Shown piece after piece: positions 16,907 through 25,765 of a stretch of 62,433 nucleotides of DNA (positions are counted from its first letter, which is position 1; the number at the start of each line of letters is the position of its first letter). The notes beneath the pieces were generated by a model. It saw nothing but the letters and a program-made list of their open reading frames with translations. It ran no database searches and was not told where the DNA came from. The position numbers and the translations under genes were made by a program. Origin of the DNA: CAZSMK01 sp964608095 (GTDB taxonomy: Bacteria > Sumerlaeota > Sumerlaeia > MWCT01 > JAGHBZ01); NCBI GenBank assembly GCA_964608095.1, contig CAZSMK010000051.1:1-62433 (forward strand), written 5' to 3'.

Positions 16907-17554
16907 ATGAAAAGGCGAATCGTTATTTCAGGGATTAGAATAATCACCCTGTGCATTCTTGTGGTTTTCTTTGTTTCAGCCTGTGCAGGTCTTAAAGGAC
17001 CCAAAAAACACTGGTGGGAAATCTGGAAACCAAAACCACCGGAGACCGCTTCAATCTATCCGGTACCTGAGGATGTTCCTTCACCGCCGCCTGTCACGGA
17101 TCAACCCCCCATTGGAGATATCACAAAACTCCACATCGAGGAACCCGAGGTCGTCGAGCCTCAACCCGGGGAAATGGGAATCCCTGAACCTCCACCGATT
17201 CGTCAGGCTCCTACTATGGAAGTCGCAGAACTACCCATCATTCATTTTGATTTCGATAAGTCCGCTATCAGACCCGAAGATATTCCTCTTCTCGACCGGG
17301 CTGCGGAATGGCTGAAAAGCCATCCTGAGGTGCAGGTTCAAATCGAGGGGCACTGCGATGAACGTGGGACTCGTGAGTATAACCTCAACCTCGGACAGCT
17401 TCGTGCTAATGCCATAAAGGAATATCTCGCGGCGAAAGGAATCGATCCAAACCGACTCCATACTATCAGCTATGGTGAAGAACGTCCGATTGATCCCGGT
17501 CGCGATGAAGCCGCATGGTTTGAAAACCGCCGCGTTCAGTTCCTCGTGTATTGA
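16907..17554 (+). CDS. pal: Peptidoglycan-associated lipoprotein Pal
   Basis: Pal anchors the outer membrane to peptidoglycan and binds TolB. The 215-residue protein has a lipoprotein signal with lipobox VSAC and Cys26, a long Pro-rich linker (about 35-110), and an OmpA-like domain starting IHFDFDKSAIRPED, with EGHCDERGTREYNLNLGQLR and ENRRVQFLVY, the classic Pal/OmpA peptidoglycan-binding core. ATG 16907 has AAGGAGGA upstream. Its Pro-rich linker is longer than in E. coli Pal (173 residues), perhaps to span a thicker periplasm. Confidence 0.95.
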   Translation: MKRRIVISGIRIITLCILVVFFVSACAGLKGPKKHWWEIWKPKPPETASIYPVPEDVPSPPPVTDQPPIGDITKLHIEEPEVVEPQPGEMGIPEPPPIRQAPTMEVAELPIIHFDFDKSAIRPEDIPLLDRAAEWLKSHPEVQVQIEGHCDERGTREYNLNLGQLRANAIKEYLAAKGIDPNRLHTISYGEERPIDPGRDEAAWFENRRVQFLVY

Positions 17555-17590
17555 GCCGAATCATGCTCTTATAAACGCCGGAAAAATTAG

Positions 17591-17628
17591 AGCCGTCACG
17601 TTTTTATCTTTGTGGTGGCTTCTTTATT
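17591..17628 (+). terminator. Probable terminator of tolB-pal
   Basis: AGCCGTCAC (17591-17599) pairs with GTGGTGGCT (17612-17620), nine pairs including two G-U, with a 12-base loop, followed by TCTTTATT. Placed 37 bases after the pal stop. Confidence 0.45.
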
Positions 17629-17784
17629 GCTGAGGGGTTTCTTCACGCGCTCTTTCCCTCATCGGTTCACCCACTTTCACACACCTATGAGAAATAACTC
17701 GACGATATTGTGCATACACTTTTTCAATTCTGCCGCGCTCTTTATCAATCGGTGATGGTGAGGAAAGTCGGTGGAATAAAAAAA

Positions 17785-17860
17785 TGGAGCGGGATACGGG
17801 TCTCGAACCCGCGACCCTCAGCTTGGGAAGCTGATGCTCTACCAACTGAGCTAATCCCGC
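17785..17860 (-). tRNA. tRNA-Gly, anticodon CCC
   Basis: All four arms fold: acceptor GCGGGAT/ATCCCGC, D-stem GCTC/GAGC, anticodon stem TCAGC/GCTGA with loop TTCCCAA giving anticodon CCC, five-base variable loop, and T-arm GCGGG/CCCGT with loop TTCGAGA. The CCA end is encoded (17785-17787), followed by a T-run. It reads GGG glycine codons. It is isolated from other RNA genes and has its own likely promoter at 17884-17913. Confidence 0.96.
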
Positions 17861-17883
17861 TCACAAAAATAAGGTATATCCCA

Positions 17884-17913
17884 TTTCTATCTTTTTTATA
17901 CCCATTTTGTCAA
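17884..17913 (-). promoter_or_regulatory. Candidate promoter of tRNA-Gly
   Basis: On the minus strand TTGACA (17913-17908), 18-base spacer, TAGAAA (17889-17884). The predicted start lies about 17 bases before the tRNA 5' end. Confidence 0.5.
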
Positions 17914-18102
17914 GACTATTCCGAATGCGATTAAGCGAAATGGAGGATCTAAACATATACCCTGGACGGCAAAAGCACTCTATCAATAGGGTTAAAAATA
18001 TCTTTTTTTTCGTGTTTTTTCTTACATCGGGGAACATTTTATGACATTATGGTGTCTTATTATATACTTGTGAATATTTTTTATATCAGGAGGTGTGGGA
18101 GT

Positions 18103-18711
18103 ATGTTGGTTGCCCGACTTAAGCATCTGGCTGGAGGCGCGCTTCTCTTTTCCTTTGTCCTTTTCACGTTGACCGGCTATGCCCTCATGCTGGAGTGCGA
18201 TCTCGAAACGCTGGTCAAGGATTCCAGCGTTATCATCTCAGGAAAAGTGATCGAGAAAAAATCACATTGGAATGAAGACAAGACTGCAATCTATACCGAT
18301 GTGATAGTCCTTTCAGCAAAGAGCGTCAAAGGCGATTCACCCAAATTGACGCCTGTGCGGTATCGGGGCGGAGTTATAAGGGACCCCGATGGTGCGGGAA
18401 TCGGTCACGGCGTCTCGGACACCCCTTCTTTTGAACTCTATGAAGAAGTCTTTCTTTTTTTGAATAAAGACAAGGGAGAAGAGTTTTATAAGGTTACAGC
18501 CCACAACCAGGGCAAATTCACGGTTATTACGGACGAGAAGACGGGCGAAAAGAAAATCAAATCCGGTGCAAAAATTTTGCGCGATCCAGAAACCCTGAGA
18601 ACCAAAAAAGTGGAGGAATTTACTGTTCCCATGGAGGATATGCTTAAAAAGGTTGAGGATATTATTAAGAAGGAAAATAAAAAAGAAATAAAACGTCCTG
18701 AGGGAGAATAA
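18103..18711 (+). CDS. Secreted protein of unknown function, partner of the adjacent protease
   Basis: The 202-residue protein starts at ATG 18103, preceded by a strong AGGAGGT; an open frame extends 18 codons further upstream but without a ribosome site. A signal peptide covers about residues 1-30 (LAGGALLFSFVLFTLTGYA). The mature part begins with LECDLETLVKDSSVIISGKV and a conserved-looking SHWNEDKTAIYTDVIV stretch, resembling small beta-rich proteins found next to metzincin-like proteases. A lysine/glutamate-rich C-terminus follows. The next gene starts 8 bases later, so the two are one unit. An inhibitor, chaperone or substrate role is only a guess. Confidence 0.6.
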   Translation: MLVARLKHLAGGALLFSFVLFTLTGYALMLECDLETLVKDSSVIISGKVIEKKSHWNEDKTAIYTDVIVLSAKSVKGDSPKLTPVRYRGGVIRDPDGAGIGHGVSDTPSFELYEEVFLFLNKDKGEEFYKVTAHNQGKFTVITDEKTGEKKIKSGAKILRDPETLRTKKVEEFTVPMEDMLKKVEDIIKKENKKEIKRPEGE

Positions 18712-18719
18712 AGAATATC

Positions 18720-20396
18720 ATGAGCGTGAAGTCTTTTAGATTTAGTATGACACTCCTGTTCTTGTGCGTTTTATATACTATTGCGCTGTCCTTTGAGTAT
18801 CTTACAGACCCTTATGGTCATGCTGTGCGGTGGAGTTCGCTTCAAATGCCTGTTGAATACAAAGTCGACTCTACGGGAACATCGGATTGCACAGGTGAGC
18901 TCATCGCCATACAAAACGCATACAAGACATGGGCGAACGTGTGCGGGATGCAGCGGGAATACGCCGGCACCGGCGAATTTATACCCGAAGACTGGAGTAT
19001 CAACGACGGCGTGAATATCAATGTCTGGTGTGAAGAGGATTGGGGTACCATTACGGGTCACAGCTCACTTACCATATCTCTTACCAGCTATTGGTATACA
19101 TACACTTCAACAGGATGCCATCTGCTCGATACCGATATTATATACAACGGCGAGAGTTTTTTATGGAGCACAACCGGCGCATCGAATGCGTGCGATGTCC
19201 AGAACATCGCCACTCACGAGACAGGACATTCTCTTGTTCTTCTTGATCTTTATGGTGAGGGAGATACGGCAAAGACCATGTACGCATATTGTACTCTTGG
19301 AGAAACTAAGAAGCGAACCCTTGAACCGGATGATGCCGCGGGCGCGCGTTTCCTGTATCCCATAGCGACTCCTACACCCACACCCACGCCCACGCCCACG
19401 CCAACTCCTACTCCTTCTCCCACCCCCGTGAGCTCCTACAGTTTTAATGGCGGCACCGAGGGGTGGTCGTTTACGGGCGCGTATGCAAGTTCTCCGGATG
19501 CCACCTATACAGCCGCGTTCTCCTATTATGACGGGGAACGCCTGGTCATCGAAACCGATAACGCCACCAATCGTTTCGGCTTTTGGGAGGGACCCGATTC
19601 CATTCCTTTTGTTGATGCCACGCTTTTTCATATTATATGGAAAGTGGGAACGGATCAAACCGATCCCGGAAAAGTCCCTACCATCCGTTTTCGTATCAAT
19701 GATTCCTCCTTTTCATACGCATATACCATGGTTATTGAATCCGCAGGGAGCGAGAACGCGTTTGCTCCGCCTTCCGTCGGTACCAGAAATTACTCTTCTT
19801 ATATAATGCCGGTCAGCAATGGAGGGTTATACCCTGTCTTCGACGTCTACGATTTTGACCAGGTAAACGATGAGGGAAAAATCTATCTCGACCAGATAGA
19901 TATTACAAGCATGATACCTCCCTCAGAGGGGTGGACTGAAGAAGCAGTGCCTGAGTTCGATTCCTGGACCTTTTCCGACGAAGTCTTCCCATTCAATTCA
20001 GTCACCTCGGGAACTGCCGGGGGATTAAGCCTTTCTTCACCGGTCGAGGAAACCTATGCATTTGGCTTCTGGTGCAGCCCCTTGACCATTCCCTTGATCG
20101 ACAACCAGATTTACCGTGTGAACTTTACACTTCTTTCCTATGATGCGCTTCCCCCCTTCGGTAGTCTACGAGTAAGCAGTGAAGATCATCAGGTAAGCTA
20201 CCGACTGTACTATTATTCATCAACTGCTCCAGAAGCAGGAGGAACATCTTATCCTCTCTACTTCGTGACTCATGATTATGATACTGGTGAGGACGCCCTC
20301 TGCTTAAACTTCGAGTTGGCGGACTTTGAAGGGTGGCGTGGAGGTACGGTCACCCTTACCAATGTCAATGTCCAACGCCACGATCTCTTCGAGTAA
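18720..20396 (+). CDS. Secreted metzincin-like zinc metalloprotease with tandem C-terminal modules
   Basis: The 558-residue protein has a signal peptide (about 1-24), then a catalytic domain resembling matrixins or snapalysin: H166-E167-xx-H170 in THETGHSLVLLDLYG, with D176 in the third-ligand position, and a possible Met-turn at M187 (KTMYAY). The usual glycine of HExxHxxG is replaced by valine (V173). A Thr-Pro linker (about 217-234) leads to two similar beta-rich modules, each with FGFW followed by P-x-x-IP(F/L)(V/I)D (about 237-400 and 405-558). It probably acts outside the cell; the modules may bind sugar or protein. Eight bases separate it from the upstream secreted protein. Confidence 0.75.
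   Translation: MSVKSFRFSMTLLFLCVLYTIALSFEYLTDPYGHAVRWSSLQMPVEYKVDSTGTSDCTGELIAIQNAYKTWANVCGMQREYAGTGEFIPEDWSINDGVNINVWCEEDWGTITGHSSLTISLTSYWYTYTSTGCHLLDTDIIYNGESFLWSTTGASNACDVQNIATHETGHSLVLLDLYGEGDTAKTMYAYCTLGETKKRTLEPDDAAGARFLYPIATPTPTPTPTPTPTPTPSPTPVSSYSFNGGTEGWSFTGAYASSPDATYTAAFSYYDGERLVIETDNATNRFGFWEGPDSIPFVDATLFHIIWKVGTDQTDPGKVPTIRFRINDSSFSYAYTMVIESAGSENAFAPPSVGTRNYSSYIMPVSNGGLYPVFDVYDFDQVNDEGKIYLDQIDITSMIPPSEGWTEEAVPEFDSWTFSDEVFPFNSVTSGTAGGLSLSSPVEETYAFGFWCSPLTIPLIDNQIYRVNFTLLSYDALPPFGSLRVSSEDHQVSYRLYYYSSTAPEAGGTSYPLYFVTHDYDTGEDALCLNFELADFEGWRGGTVTLTNVNVQRHDLFE
19368..19421 (+). repeat. Thr-Pro codon repeat (protease linker)
   Basis: A low-complexity run of ACN-CCN codons encoding about nine Thr-Pro pairs between the catalytic domain and the C-terminal modules. 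It is a likely site of length variation by slippage, in steps of six bases that keep the frame. Confidence 0.85.
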
Positions 20397-20551
20397 TCAT
20401 TTTTTATTACTTCGCTCCATGTTTCTTATTGTCCTTCCAATACCTCACTGCAGCTAAGCCACTGAAATTCTTTTTCATTGACTCCTCAAACCTGAACTTA
20501 TTAAACTTTATTTTGAGGTATGCTGGAAAAAGTCATGTCAGGAGGAGCCTT

Positions 20552-21745
20552 ATGGCAAAGTTAACAGTTGAAGATCTAAAAGAACTCAAAGGAAAAAGGG
20601 TATTTTGCAGGGTGGATTTCAACGTTCCGCTTGATGACACACAACACATCACTGATGATACACGAATCGAGGCTTCGTTACCTACAATACAGTATCTTAT
20701 GGACAAGCAAGCACTGATTATTCTGGCTTCACATCTCGGACGTCCCAAGGGCAAATCGATTCCTGAAATGAGCCTCAAACCGGTTGCGGAAAGATTAGGC
20801 GAATTGATCCAGAAACCTGTCAAATTCGCCCCGGATTGTATCGGGCAAGAGGTCAAGGAGATGGTAGAGAATCTTCAACCCGGCGAGGTGCTTCTTCTCG
20901 AGAATCTTCGCTTTCATAAAGAGGAGACTGACAACGACGAGGGCTTTTCAAAAGAACTTGCCTCTCTTTGCGATTTTTACGTAAACGATGCTTTCGGAAC
21001 GGCTCATCGCGCTCATGCATCCACTGAGGGGATAACGCATTTCATCCAACGTTGTGCCGCCGGATTTCTTATTAAAAAAGAACTCGAGTATCTGGGCAAG
21101 GCTCTCTCCGAACCTGAACGCCCGTTTGTGGCAATTATCGGCGGCGCCAAGGTCTCGTCGAAGATCGCAGTCCTCGAAAACCTTCTCAACCTTGTCGACA
21201 AACTCATTATCGGCGGGGGAATGACCTATACCTTCATAAAAGCCAAAGGTCTTGAAGTCGGGAAATCGCTCCTCGAGGAGGAATCCATCCCTCTCGCCCA
21301 AACAATCATGCAAAAAGCCGATTCATTACCGAACGTTGAGCTCGTACTTCCCGTAGATTGTTTGATAGCGGATAAATTTGATGCCACCGCTGAGACGAAA
21401 GTCGTTCCCATAGACAGTATCCCCGAAGATTGGCAAGGTGTTGATATAGGACCTGAGACGATTTCGCTTTTTATAGAGCATCTAAAAAGCGCAAAAACCG
21501 TGGTATGGAACGGGCCTGTGGGAGTTTTCGAAATTGATAAATTTGCCGAAGGGACAAAAAAAATCGCCGAATATCTCGCCACTTCGGATGTAATATCCAT
21601 ACTGGGCGGTGGAGATACTGCGGCTGCCGTTAGAAAATTCGGCTTGGAAAAGAAGATGTCTCATGTCTCAACAGGTGGAGGCGCCTCCCTTGAATTCATG
21701 GAGGGTAAGGAACTCCCGGGTATTAAGGCTCTTTCAGACGCCTGA
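20552..21745 (+). CDS. pgk: Phosphoglycerate kinase
   Basis: Pgk transfers a phosphate between 1,3-bisphosphoglycerate and ADP in glycolysis and gluconeogenesis. The 397-residue protein has VFCRVDFNVPL, ASHLGRPKG, LLLENLRFHKEE, FVNDAFGTAHRAHAS-type text (seen as YVNDAFGTAHRAHAST), GGAKVSSKI and the C-terminal GGGDTAAAV and STGGGASLEFMEG, all signatures of the family. ATG 20552 is chosen because GGAGGAG lies just upstream; the frame is open further upstream without a site. A weak promoter-like TTGACT lies at 20478. hemL follows after 35 bases. Confidence 0.97.
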   Translation: MAKLTVEDLKELKGKRVFCRVDFNVPLDDTQHITDDTRIEASLPTIQYLMDKQALIILASHLGRPKGKSIPEMSLKPVAERLGELIQKPVKFAPDCIGQEVKEMVENLQPGEVLLLENLRFHKEETDNDEGFSKELASLCDFYVNDAFGTAHRAHASTEGITHFIQRCAAGFLIKKELEYLGKALSEPERPFVAIIGGAKVSSKIAVLENLLNLVDKLIIGGGMTYTFIKAKGLEVGKSLLEEESIPLAQTIMQKADSLPNVELVLPVDCLIADKFDATAETKVVPIDSIPEDWQGVDIGPETISLFIEHLKSAKTVVWNGPVGVFEIDKFAEGTKKIAEYLATSDVISILGGGDTAAAVRKFGLEKKMSHVSTGGGASLEFMEGKELPGIKALSDA

Positions 21746-21780
21746 GTTCAGTAACCTTTAGCACCGATTATATCGCTGCT

Positions 21781-23070
21781 ATGAGATACGATAAATCAAC
21801 CGAGCTATACAAACGTGCATTGCTGAGATTGGTCGGCGGGGTGAATAGTCCTGTCCGGGCGTTTCACGCAGTTGGTGGCACACCTATTTTCATCTCTTCT
21901 GCACATGGCGCCTATATCTATGACGAGGATGGAGACGAGTATATTGATTGTGTATGTTCCTGGGGTCCCCTTATCCTTGGTCATGCTCATCCGTTAGTTG
22001 TAGAGGCAGTTAAAAAGGCAGCGGAATCCGGTACCTCCTTCGGGGCATCTACCTCTCTTGAAGTACAATTCGCCGACCTTATCTGCAAGGCGTTTCCCTC
22101 TATTCAAAAAATCAGGTTGGTCAATTCCGGCACCGAAGCGACTATGTCGGCAATCAGGTTAGCGCGTGCCTATACGAAGAGGAACGTCATAGTCAAATTC
22201 GATGGTTGCTATCATGGACATGCCGACCCGTTTCTGGTCAAAGCGGGTAGTGGGCTCTCGACCCTTGGTATTCCCGCTTCGCCGGGAGTCCCCTCTTCCG
22301 TAGTGGCGGATGTGATATCCTTGCCTTACAATCATGTAGAACCTGTCAGGCAGGCGTTTGCATCGCGCGGCAAGGAAATCGCCGCGGTCATCATCGAACC
22401 TTTTGCCGGCAATATGGGGTTGGTTACTCCGGCGGATGATTTTCTTCCGTCCCTTCGTGCCATTACGAATGAATTCGAGTCGCTCCTCATTTTTGACGAA
22501 GTTATCTCGGGGTTTCGTTTCATGTTCGGGGGCGCTCAACATATTGCAGGAGTTGAGCCCGATCTGACCACGCTCGGGAAAATAATCGGAGGGGGGTTAC
22601 CCATTGGCGCTTATGGAGGTAGACATGACATTATGGACCTCTTGGCTCCCCTGGGTTCGGTTTATCAAGCGGGAACGCTCTCCGGGAATCCGGTCGCTGT
22701 CAGCGCCGGCTTAGCCACTCTCAAAGTTCTCAAAGAGACACAGCCCTATGAGGAGCTCGATAAAACGACACGTCATCTTGCCGATGAGATTCGATCGAGC
22801 GCAGCAAGGTTCCATATCCCGTTACACATTAATAACTACGGCTCGCTTCTGACTCTATTTTTTACGCGGGAACCTGTAATTGATTTCAATTCCGCGCTCA
22901 AAGCAGATACAAAAATCTATGCGAAATTCTTTCACTCGTTGCTTCATCAGGGCATTTATATTCCACCCTCTGCCTTTGAATGCTGGTTCCTGAGCTCGGC
23001 TCATAATCAAGGTGTCATAGAGAAAATACTTGAATCAATCACAAATAGTATGCGCAGGATGAATTCATAA
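21781..23070 (+). CDS. hemL: Glutamate-1-semialdehyde 2,1-aminomutase
   Basis: This PLP enzyme converts glutamate-1-semialdehyde to 5-aminolevulinate in the C5 route of tetrapyrrole synthesis. The 429-residue protein matches along its whole length: VGGVNSPVRAF, CSWGPLILGHAHP, NSGTEATMSAIRLARAYT, FDGCYHGHAD, LLIFDEVISGFR and TTLGKIIGGGLPIGAYGG, which contains the PLP lysine, then AGTLSGNP. The ribosome site before ATG 21781 is weak, consistent with expression from the pgk transcript. No other heme gene is in the window. Confidence 0.96.
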   Translation: MRYDKSTELYKRALLRLVGGVNSPVRAFHAVGGTPIFISSAHGAYIYDEDGDEYIDCVCSWGPLILGHAHPLVVEAVKKAAESGTSFGASTSLEVQFADLICKAFPSIQKIRLVNSGTEATMSAIRLARAYTKRNVIVKFDGCYHGHADPFLVKAGSGLSTLGIPASPGVPSSVVADVISLPYNHVEPVRQAFASRGKEIAAVIIEPFAGNMGLVTPADDFLPSLRAITNEFESLLIFDEVISGFRFMFGGAQHIAGVEPDLTTLGKIIGGGLPIGAYGGRHDIMDLLAPLGSVYQAGTLSGNPVAVSAGLATLKVLKETQPYEELDKTTRHLADEIRSSAARFHIPLHINNYGSLLTLFFTREPVIDFNSALKADTKIYAKFFHSLLHQGIYIPPSAFECWFLSSAHNQGVIEKILESITNSMRRMNS

Positions 23071-23095
23071 TTTTTTTTAAAGATTCAGATTTTAC

Positions 23096-23124
23096 TTGCA
23101 TTTTAATTGGAATATGAATATATA
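23096..23124 (+). promoter_or_regulatory. Candidate promoter of the pilMNOPQ operon
   Basis: TTGCAT (23096-23101), 17-base spacer, TATATA (23119-23124), located 40 bases before pilM in the AT-rich gap after hemL. Confidence 0.5.
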
Positions 23125-23163
23125 TAACCACCATAGTTTCTTTAAATGACGAGGTGGACAACG

Positions 23164-24324
23164 ATGGCAATTAGTCCTAAATACGCTGTGGGATTGGATA
23201 TCGGTACCTCATCGGTAAAGGCAGTTCAGATGCGAAAAGTGGGTAAATCCTTCGTTGTGGAGAAAGCGGGTATTGCGGAAGTTTATCCCGATGGAGATAG
23301 AAGCGCCGCCGTAGACAAAGAGCGCGAGCTCAAGACACAGGCAATTATTCGTGCGCTCGAGAAAGGCAATATAAAAGCCAAATACGCCGTATCCGCTCTC
23401 AGCGGGGAGTCCATTATTGTTCGCTACATACAGAATATGCCTTCCATGCCCGAAGAGGAGGTCAAAAATGCAGTTCGCTGGGCTGCGGAAGAATATATTC
23501 CGTATTCGATTGATGAGGTAAACATCGACGCAGCAATTCAGGGACAGAGCAGCGCTGAGTCCGGCGAAGAAGTGGATGTCCTCCTCGTTTCCGCGAAGAA
23601 AGACCTCGTTGATAGTCATGTATCCCTCATAAGTGATGCAGGGCTTACTCCTATCATCGTTGATCTTGTCTCCTTCGCGTTTGTAAATTGTTATGAGATA
23701 AATTATGAACCCTCACCGGATGATGTTATTGCTCTTGTCAACATTGGCGCATCAACCACGAATATTAATATCTATCAAGGGCGAACATCTCGTTTCTCTC
23801 GCGATATTGCTGTAGCAGGGGATAATATTACCACCGCTCTTCAGAACAAGCTGGGGATAGGTTTTTCTGAGGCTGAACAACTCAAAATCTCGGTCGGTAT
23901 TCCTGCCGAAGAACCTCGCTCAGAAGAGACCACTTCTCCCGAAGCGTCACTTCTTGAAACCATCCGTGGGAATGTCGATAAGCTCACACGGGAAGAGCTT
24001 GAAGCCGAATCCACCGAAGCCACGGCTGCACGGATCATTCGAAACAGCATTAACAATGTCATTAATGAAATCCGCCGCTCCATTCAGTTCTTCGAGAATC
24101 AACCCAAGGGGAAACCAGTTAAGAAACTCATCATTGGCGGCGGGACGTCTCGAATGAAAGGCCTTGTTGATTATTTCGGCAACCAGATTGGTCTCGGTGT
24201 CGAAATCATCAACCCCTTCAACCGAATCAGCGCCTCCACCAAAGATATCGATAACGAGGTGCTGGATAACAAGGAAAGCCTGGCTGTGGGTATTGGGTTA
24301 GCCTTGAGAAAGGTGGTAGAATAA
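23164..24324 (+). CDS. pilM: Type IV pilus assembly protein PilM
   Basis: PilM is the actin-like cytoplasmic protein that binds the N-terminus of PilN in the type IV pilus alignment complex. The 386-residue protein shows the actin-like ATPase blocks: AVGLDIGTSSVKAVQM at the N-terminus, IALVNIGASTTNINIYQ in the middle and KLIIGGGTSRMKGL near the C-terminus. ATG 23164 is preferred because GAGGTGG precedes it; an ATG at 23146 lies before that site. It leads the order pilM-N-O-P-Q; the pilM stop and pilN start abut. Confidence 0.93.
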   Translation: MAISPKYAVGLDIGTSSVKAVQMRKVGKSFVVEKAGIAEVYPDGDRSAAVDKERELKTQAIIRALEKGNIKAKYAVSALSGESIIVRYIQNMPSMPEEEVKNAVRWAAEEYIPYSIDEVNIDAAIQGQSSAESGEEVDVLLVSAKKDLVDSHVSLISDAGLTPIIVDLVSFAFVNCYEINYEPSPDDVIALVNIGASTTNINIYQGRTSRFSRDIAVAGDNITTALQNKLGIGFSEAEQLKISVGIPAEEPRSEETTSPEASLLETIRGNVDKLTREELEAESTEATAARIIRNSINNVINEIRRSIQFFENQPKGKPVKKLIIGGGTSRMKGLVDYFGNQIGLGVEIINPFNRISASTKDIDNEVLDNKESLAVGIGLALRKVVE

Positions 24325-25092
24325 ATGATTCGAATTAATTTATTGCCGGTCGAAGAGAAGAAACGACGGCGTGCCAGACGAACACGTGAACCCGGCCTCC
24401 CCTCTGCTGCTCGTGAAGGCGTCTCTTTTATCTCGATCATTATCGTGGTCATTTGCTTTGCTATCGTCGGTACGCTCGGGTATGTAATTTACAAGCAAAA
24501 AATCACCAGTGAGCGGGAACTTCAACAGAGAAAGGGTGATATTGCGAGATACAAGGAAAACATTCAGAGTATCCAGGATAAATATACGGAGATAAAAGAA
24601 CTCCTTGAAATCACCACCAATCAGATAGAAGTGCTCAAAGCGCTTGACCCTCCCAACAGACTGTTGTGGTCTGAGAAACTCAATATGCTTGCCGAACTTG
24701 TCCCGGATGGGATTTATCTCACCCAGATTCAGGTTACTGAACAAATCAATGAGGTACCCACTAAAGAATCACAAAGCAGACACCAGGAGTGGGTAAGAAA
24801 AGGTAAGCAAGGACCACAACCTCAAGTAGTCAAAAAGCCGATCATTACTCAAAATCTTTATTTATATGGTATATCACGCGCCGATACTCCAGAAGACCGT
24901 TTACGACTTATCTCTTCCTTCAACGAGGCTCTCAGAACATTTGAATGGAAAACGAGGGACGATACTGTTCATTCATTTTATGAACATTTCTCTGGCGAAA
25001 TAGATACCAGGGAACTGGTAGTTACACGTGTAGAACGAATACCTGTTACCAAATTTACTTTTATCATAAGGACCAAGTCATTTAGCAGCTAA
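24325..25092 (+). CDS. pilN: Type IV pilus assembly protein PilN
   Basis: The 255-residue protein has the PilN opening MIRINLLP (a short motif that docks on PilM), a basic stretch, one membrane segment (about 35-56, SIIIVVICFAIVGTLGYVIY) and a coiled-coil followed by a periplasmic domain. The insert around residues 150-172 (ESQSRHQEWVRKGKQGPQPQ) is polar and unusual. It starts immediately after the pilM stop, so translation is coupled. It forms the inner-membrane alignment complex with PilO. Confidence 0.9.
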   Translation: MIRINLLPVEEKKRRRARRTREPGLPSAAREGVSFISIIIVVICFAIVGTLGYVIYKQKITSERELQQRKGDIARYKENIQSIQDKYTEIKELLEITTNQIEVLKALDPPNRLLWSEKLNMLAELVPDGIYLTQIQVTEQINEVPTKESQSRHQEWVRKGKQGPQPQVVKKPIITQNLYLYGISRADTPEDRLRLISSFNEALRTFEWKTRDDTVHSFYEHFSGEIDTRELVVTRVERIPVTKFTFIIRTKSFSS

Positions 25093-25121
25093 CTCGTTAC
25101 AGAAGAAAGGAGCGGGCGATA

Positions 25122-25694
25122 ATGGCATTCTCCGAAACTGATAAAAAGATACTTCAGATCGGCATTTTTATCGCAGTATTCGCCGGTGTTGGACTTATAT
25201 GGTATATGCTGACTATCCAGCGCCCTGAGTTGGAAAGACAGGCGAAAGAAATCAAAAAGATGGATGAAGAACTCAAGGTGTTGCGTAATAAATACGCTGA
25301 GATGAAACAGATGGTCGACAACCAGGATAAAGTCAAACGCGATCTTGAGATTCTAAAGGAAGCAGCCCGCCGCCTGCCTACCTCGCGCGATCGCTTCAAC
25401 TTCTTTGTCGAACTCAGCGACATCCTGCAACTCACCGGAGTCAGGTATAGTAAGATTGTTCCAATGAAGGAAAGCGTGAAAGCGGTTTATACGGAAATCC
25501 CTTATACGATTGTCTCACTTGCACGCTATCATGAATACGGGCAGTTTCTTAATATGATTGAGCAGAATCCTCGACGTTTCATGAGGGTAAAAGAATTCAC
25601 CATCAGTAACGATGAGAAACGACCAAGTTTGCATCCGGTTAATTTGTGTTTGGCGACGTTTATGTTCAATAAAACCTTAAAATCATCTCTATAA
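25122..25694 (+). CDS. pilO: Type IV pilus assembly protein PilO
   Basis: The 190-residue protein has a short cytoplasmic N-terminus, one membrane segment (about 12-30, GIFIAVFAGVGLIWYMLTI), a coiled coil (about 35-75) and a ferredoxin-like periplasmic domain with LPTSRDRFNFFVELSDIL. This is PilO architecture. AAAGGAG lies upstream of ATG 25122. It pairs with PilN as a periplasmic heterodimer. It is slightly shorter than the Pseudomonas protein. Confidence 0.88.
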   Translation: MAFSETDKKILQIGIFIAVFAGVGLIWYMLTIQRPELERQAKEIKKMDEELKVLRNKYAEMKQMVDNQDKVKRDLEILKEAARRLPTSRDRFNFFVELSDILQLTGVRYSKIVPMKESVKAVYTEIPYTIVSLARYHEYGQFLNMIEQNPRRFMRVKEFTISNDEKRPSLHPVNLCLATFMFNKTLKSSL

Positions 25695-25765
25695 AGTTGA
25701 TGTATGACGTATATGATGAAATGTGTCGGTTCTCTGAATATTATGTTAAACAAGGAGTTGGGATA

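Noticed and set aside
17624..17845. Minus-strand open frame of about 73 codons over the tRNA-Gly
   Set aside because: Its N-terminal text is simply the translation of the tRNA gene, a well-known false gene.
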